The position numbers and the translations under genes are program-made. Shown here piece by piece: positions 28,120 through 29,063 of a DNA stretch of 29,063 bases; position 1 is the stretch's first letter, and each line of letters begins with the position of its first letter. The DNA is taken from contig CAUYUJ010018326.1 in NCBI GenBank assembly GCA_963575745.1, positions 168,857 through 197,919 on the forward strand. Reading direction: 5' to 3'. Source of the stretch: Prorocentrum cordatum (lineage: Eukaryota; Sar; Dinophyceae; Prorocentrales; Prorocentraceae). The notes under the pieces were generated by a model that had not been told where the DNA came from, did not search any database, and saw only the letters and a list, made by a program, of their open reading frames with translations.

Positions 28120-28873
28120 TTACTAGCACGTGGGACACTCCGTTCTCACCAGTGCCAGGGTTTTCATAGGAGGCGGGCAATACCCCCACTTTGTGGGGGG
28201 GCCGGTTCAAGCTCTACCAAATTCCAAAACGACTCTTCGCCACCACCCACACCCAGCTTCCCGCCCTATGACGTTCGGACACTTCACTTCGTGGCATGCG
28301 GACGACCGTGGCTACTATTCAGGGCCCCGCGGCCGACGACGACGGCGTGCGCGCGCGAAGAAAAACGAATTGTCCCGCATGGTATTATTTGACAGGGATG
28401 ATGGCCCTGGCAGGTGCGCAACCGTTGTCGCAGAAGTTCGAAAAAGTTGCTCGCAAAAGCCCGTTTGACAAAAATGTTTAAAAAGTGTTGGGTTTCCTAC
28501 GAATCCGCAAGAGCGCGCGGGATGAAAGTTTGACAATTGTTTTTGAAAAACCATTGGTTTTTTATGTTTTTATGTTAAAATCGCTACGAAAACTAAGGTT
28601 TTGGAAGGATTTCGTCTTGCGCGCGCGAATGTCCACTTTACCTTATTTTTTGCAAGGGATTCTTGAAGTTTGGTTATGTTAGAACAAGAAATGTCCACTT
28701 TAGCTTATTTTTTGCAAGGGAAACCGATCGTAACAACACAACCGGATCCGGACTCCCCCGTTTTGCCTGAGACTTCCTCACGAAAATGATGAAAATGAGG
28801 CTGCGGCCTAGGCGCGGCGGGGGGGTCGTGCACCAGGGGCCCCAACAATAATTATTCTTTAGAAGTAATCATG
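28120..28873 (+). repeat. array unit A4
   Basis: Fourth A copy, following A3 with only a short CAACAACAA link. Frame differences from A1 and A3 are again small indels (near 28,366-28,371). Within the unit, GTCCACTTTA.CTTATTTTTTGCAAGGG occurs twice (near 28,630 and 28,692), an internal duplication. Confidence 0.95.
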
Positions 28874-28993
28874 TTCAACAACAACAAACAAACAGCAACA
28901 ACAACAACAGCAACTACAACAACAACAACAAGAACAACAACAACAACAACAACAGCAACAGCAACAGCAACAACAACAACAACAACAGCAACA
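28874..28993 (+). repeat. (CAA)n/(CAG)n linker
   Basis: CAA triplets with interspersed CAG (AACAGCAACAGC) between A4 and B2. It is the least pure of the linkers. Confidence 0.95.
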
Positions 28994-29003
28994 ATCAATG
29001 TGA

Positions 29004-29063
29004 GACTGTTCGCCCTTATATGCTCGAGTGTCCAATAACGGGTACTTCCCAAACCCTCCATAC
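29004..29063 (+). repeat. array unit B2, cut by window end
   Basis: 60 bases match the start of B1 (26257-26316) at about 56 of 60 positions, so the A-A-B pattern continues out of the window. Confidence 0.93.

Noticed and set aside
24631-29063. CRISPR-like repeat-spacer array
   Set aside because: Repeated units are 0.75-1 kb with CAA linkers, not short repeats with unique spacers, and no cas-like gene is present.
1-29063. tRNA, rRNA or snRNA genes
   Set aside because: No cloverleaf with a GTTCRANNC-type arm in a convincing context and no rRNA core sequence was noticed on either strand; a covariance-model scan would be the decisive test.

Overview
This window looks like non-coding, repeat-saturated nuclear DNA of a dinoflagellate. 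Three observations point there. There is a near match (18 of 21 positions) to the dinoflagellate spliced-leader sequence 44 bases upstream of an Ala-rich reading frame. The decayed retroelement has protein segments that resemble, as I remember them, those common in dinoflagellate genomes. The rest is GC-rich unique DNA interleaved with very long simple repeats. No species can be assigned from sequence alone. I found no rRNA, tRNA, CRISPR array, bacterial operon or convincingly intact protein gene. Most long open frames here are translations of trinucleotide or tetranucleotide repeats.

Layout, left to right. 1-475: 11-bp AGCTAA-type satellite. 0.9-3.6 kb: blocks of a degenerate CCAAGA/GGCC array, a cluster of GTGCGGTGA hairpins, and GGA/TCC microsatellites. 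3.9-4.4 kb: a CATA/CATG tetranucleotide tract. 4.86-5.89 kb: a pyrimidine tract ending in CAG, a relic spliced leader and a broken ~300-codon gene, best read as a retroposed mRNA copy. 6-11.3 kb: microsatellites and three distinct minisatellites (14-bp unit at 7.97-8.38 kb, ~43-bp unit at 9.85-10.29 kb, alternating inverted 18-mers at 10.74-10.87 kb). 11.55-18.37 kb: a minus-strand retroelement relic bounded by two 90-bp direct repeats. 18.4-24.2 kb: purine- or pyrimidine-strand-biased low-complexity DNA, 1.8 kb of ATC repeat, and a 65-bp unit separated by poly(A)/(AT) tracts. 24.6-29.06 kb (window end): a higher-order array A-A-B-A-A-B, in which each unit is joined by (CAA)n.

The main discovery candidate is the 6.8-kb element. 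Read on the minus strand, it carries in order a gag-like region, reverse transcriptase (YVDN-type box decayed to HVDN), RNase H, a cytosine-C5-methyltransferase-like module (LELLAGADG, SC, FENP) and a tyrosine recombinase (HxxR, W, Y). RT-RH-methyltransferase-tyrosine recombinase is the order of DIRS-type retrotransposons. Here, however, the methyltransferase motifs look C5-like rather than the N6-adenine type usually associated with DIRS. The element is dead: it has several frameshifts, in-frame stops and two TA microsatellites inside coding sequence.

All alignments were made by eye. Domain calls rest on recognised motifs, not on database searches.
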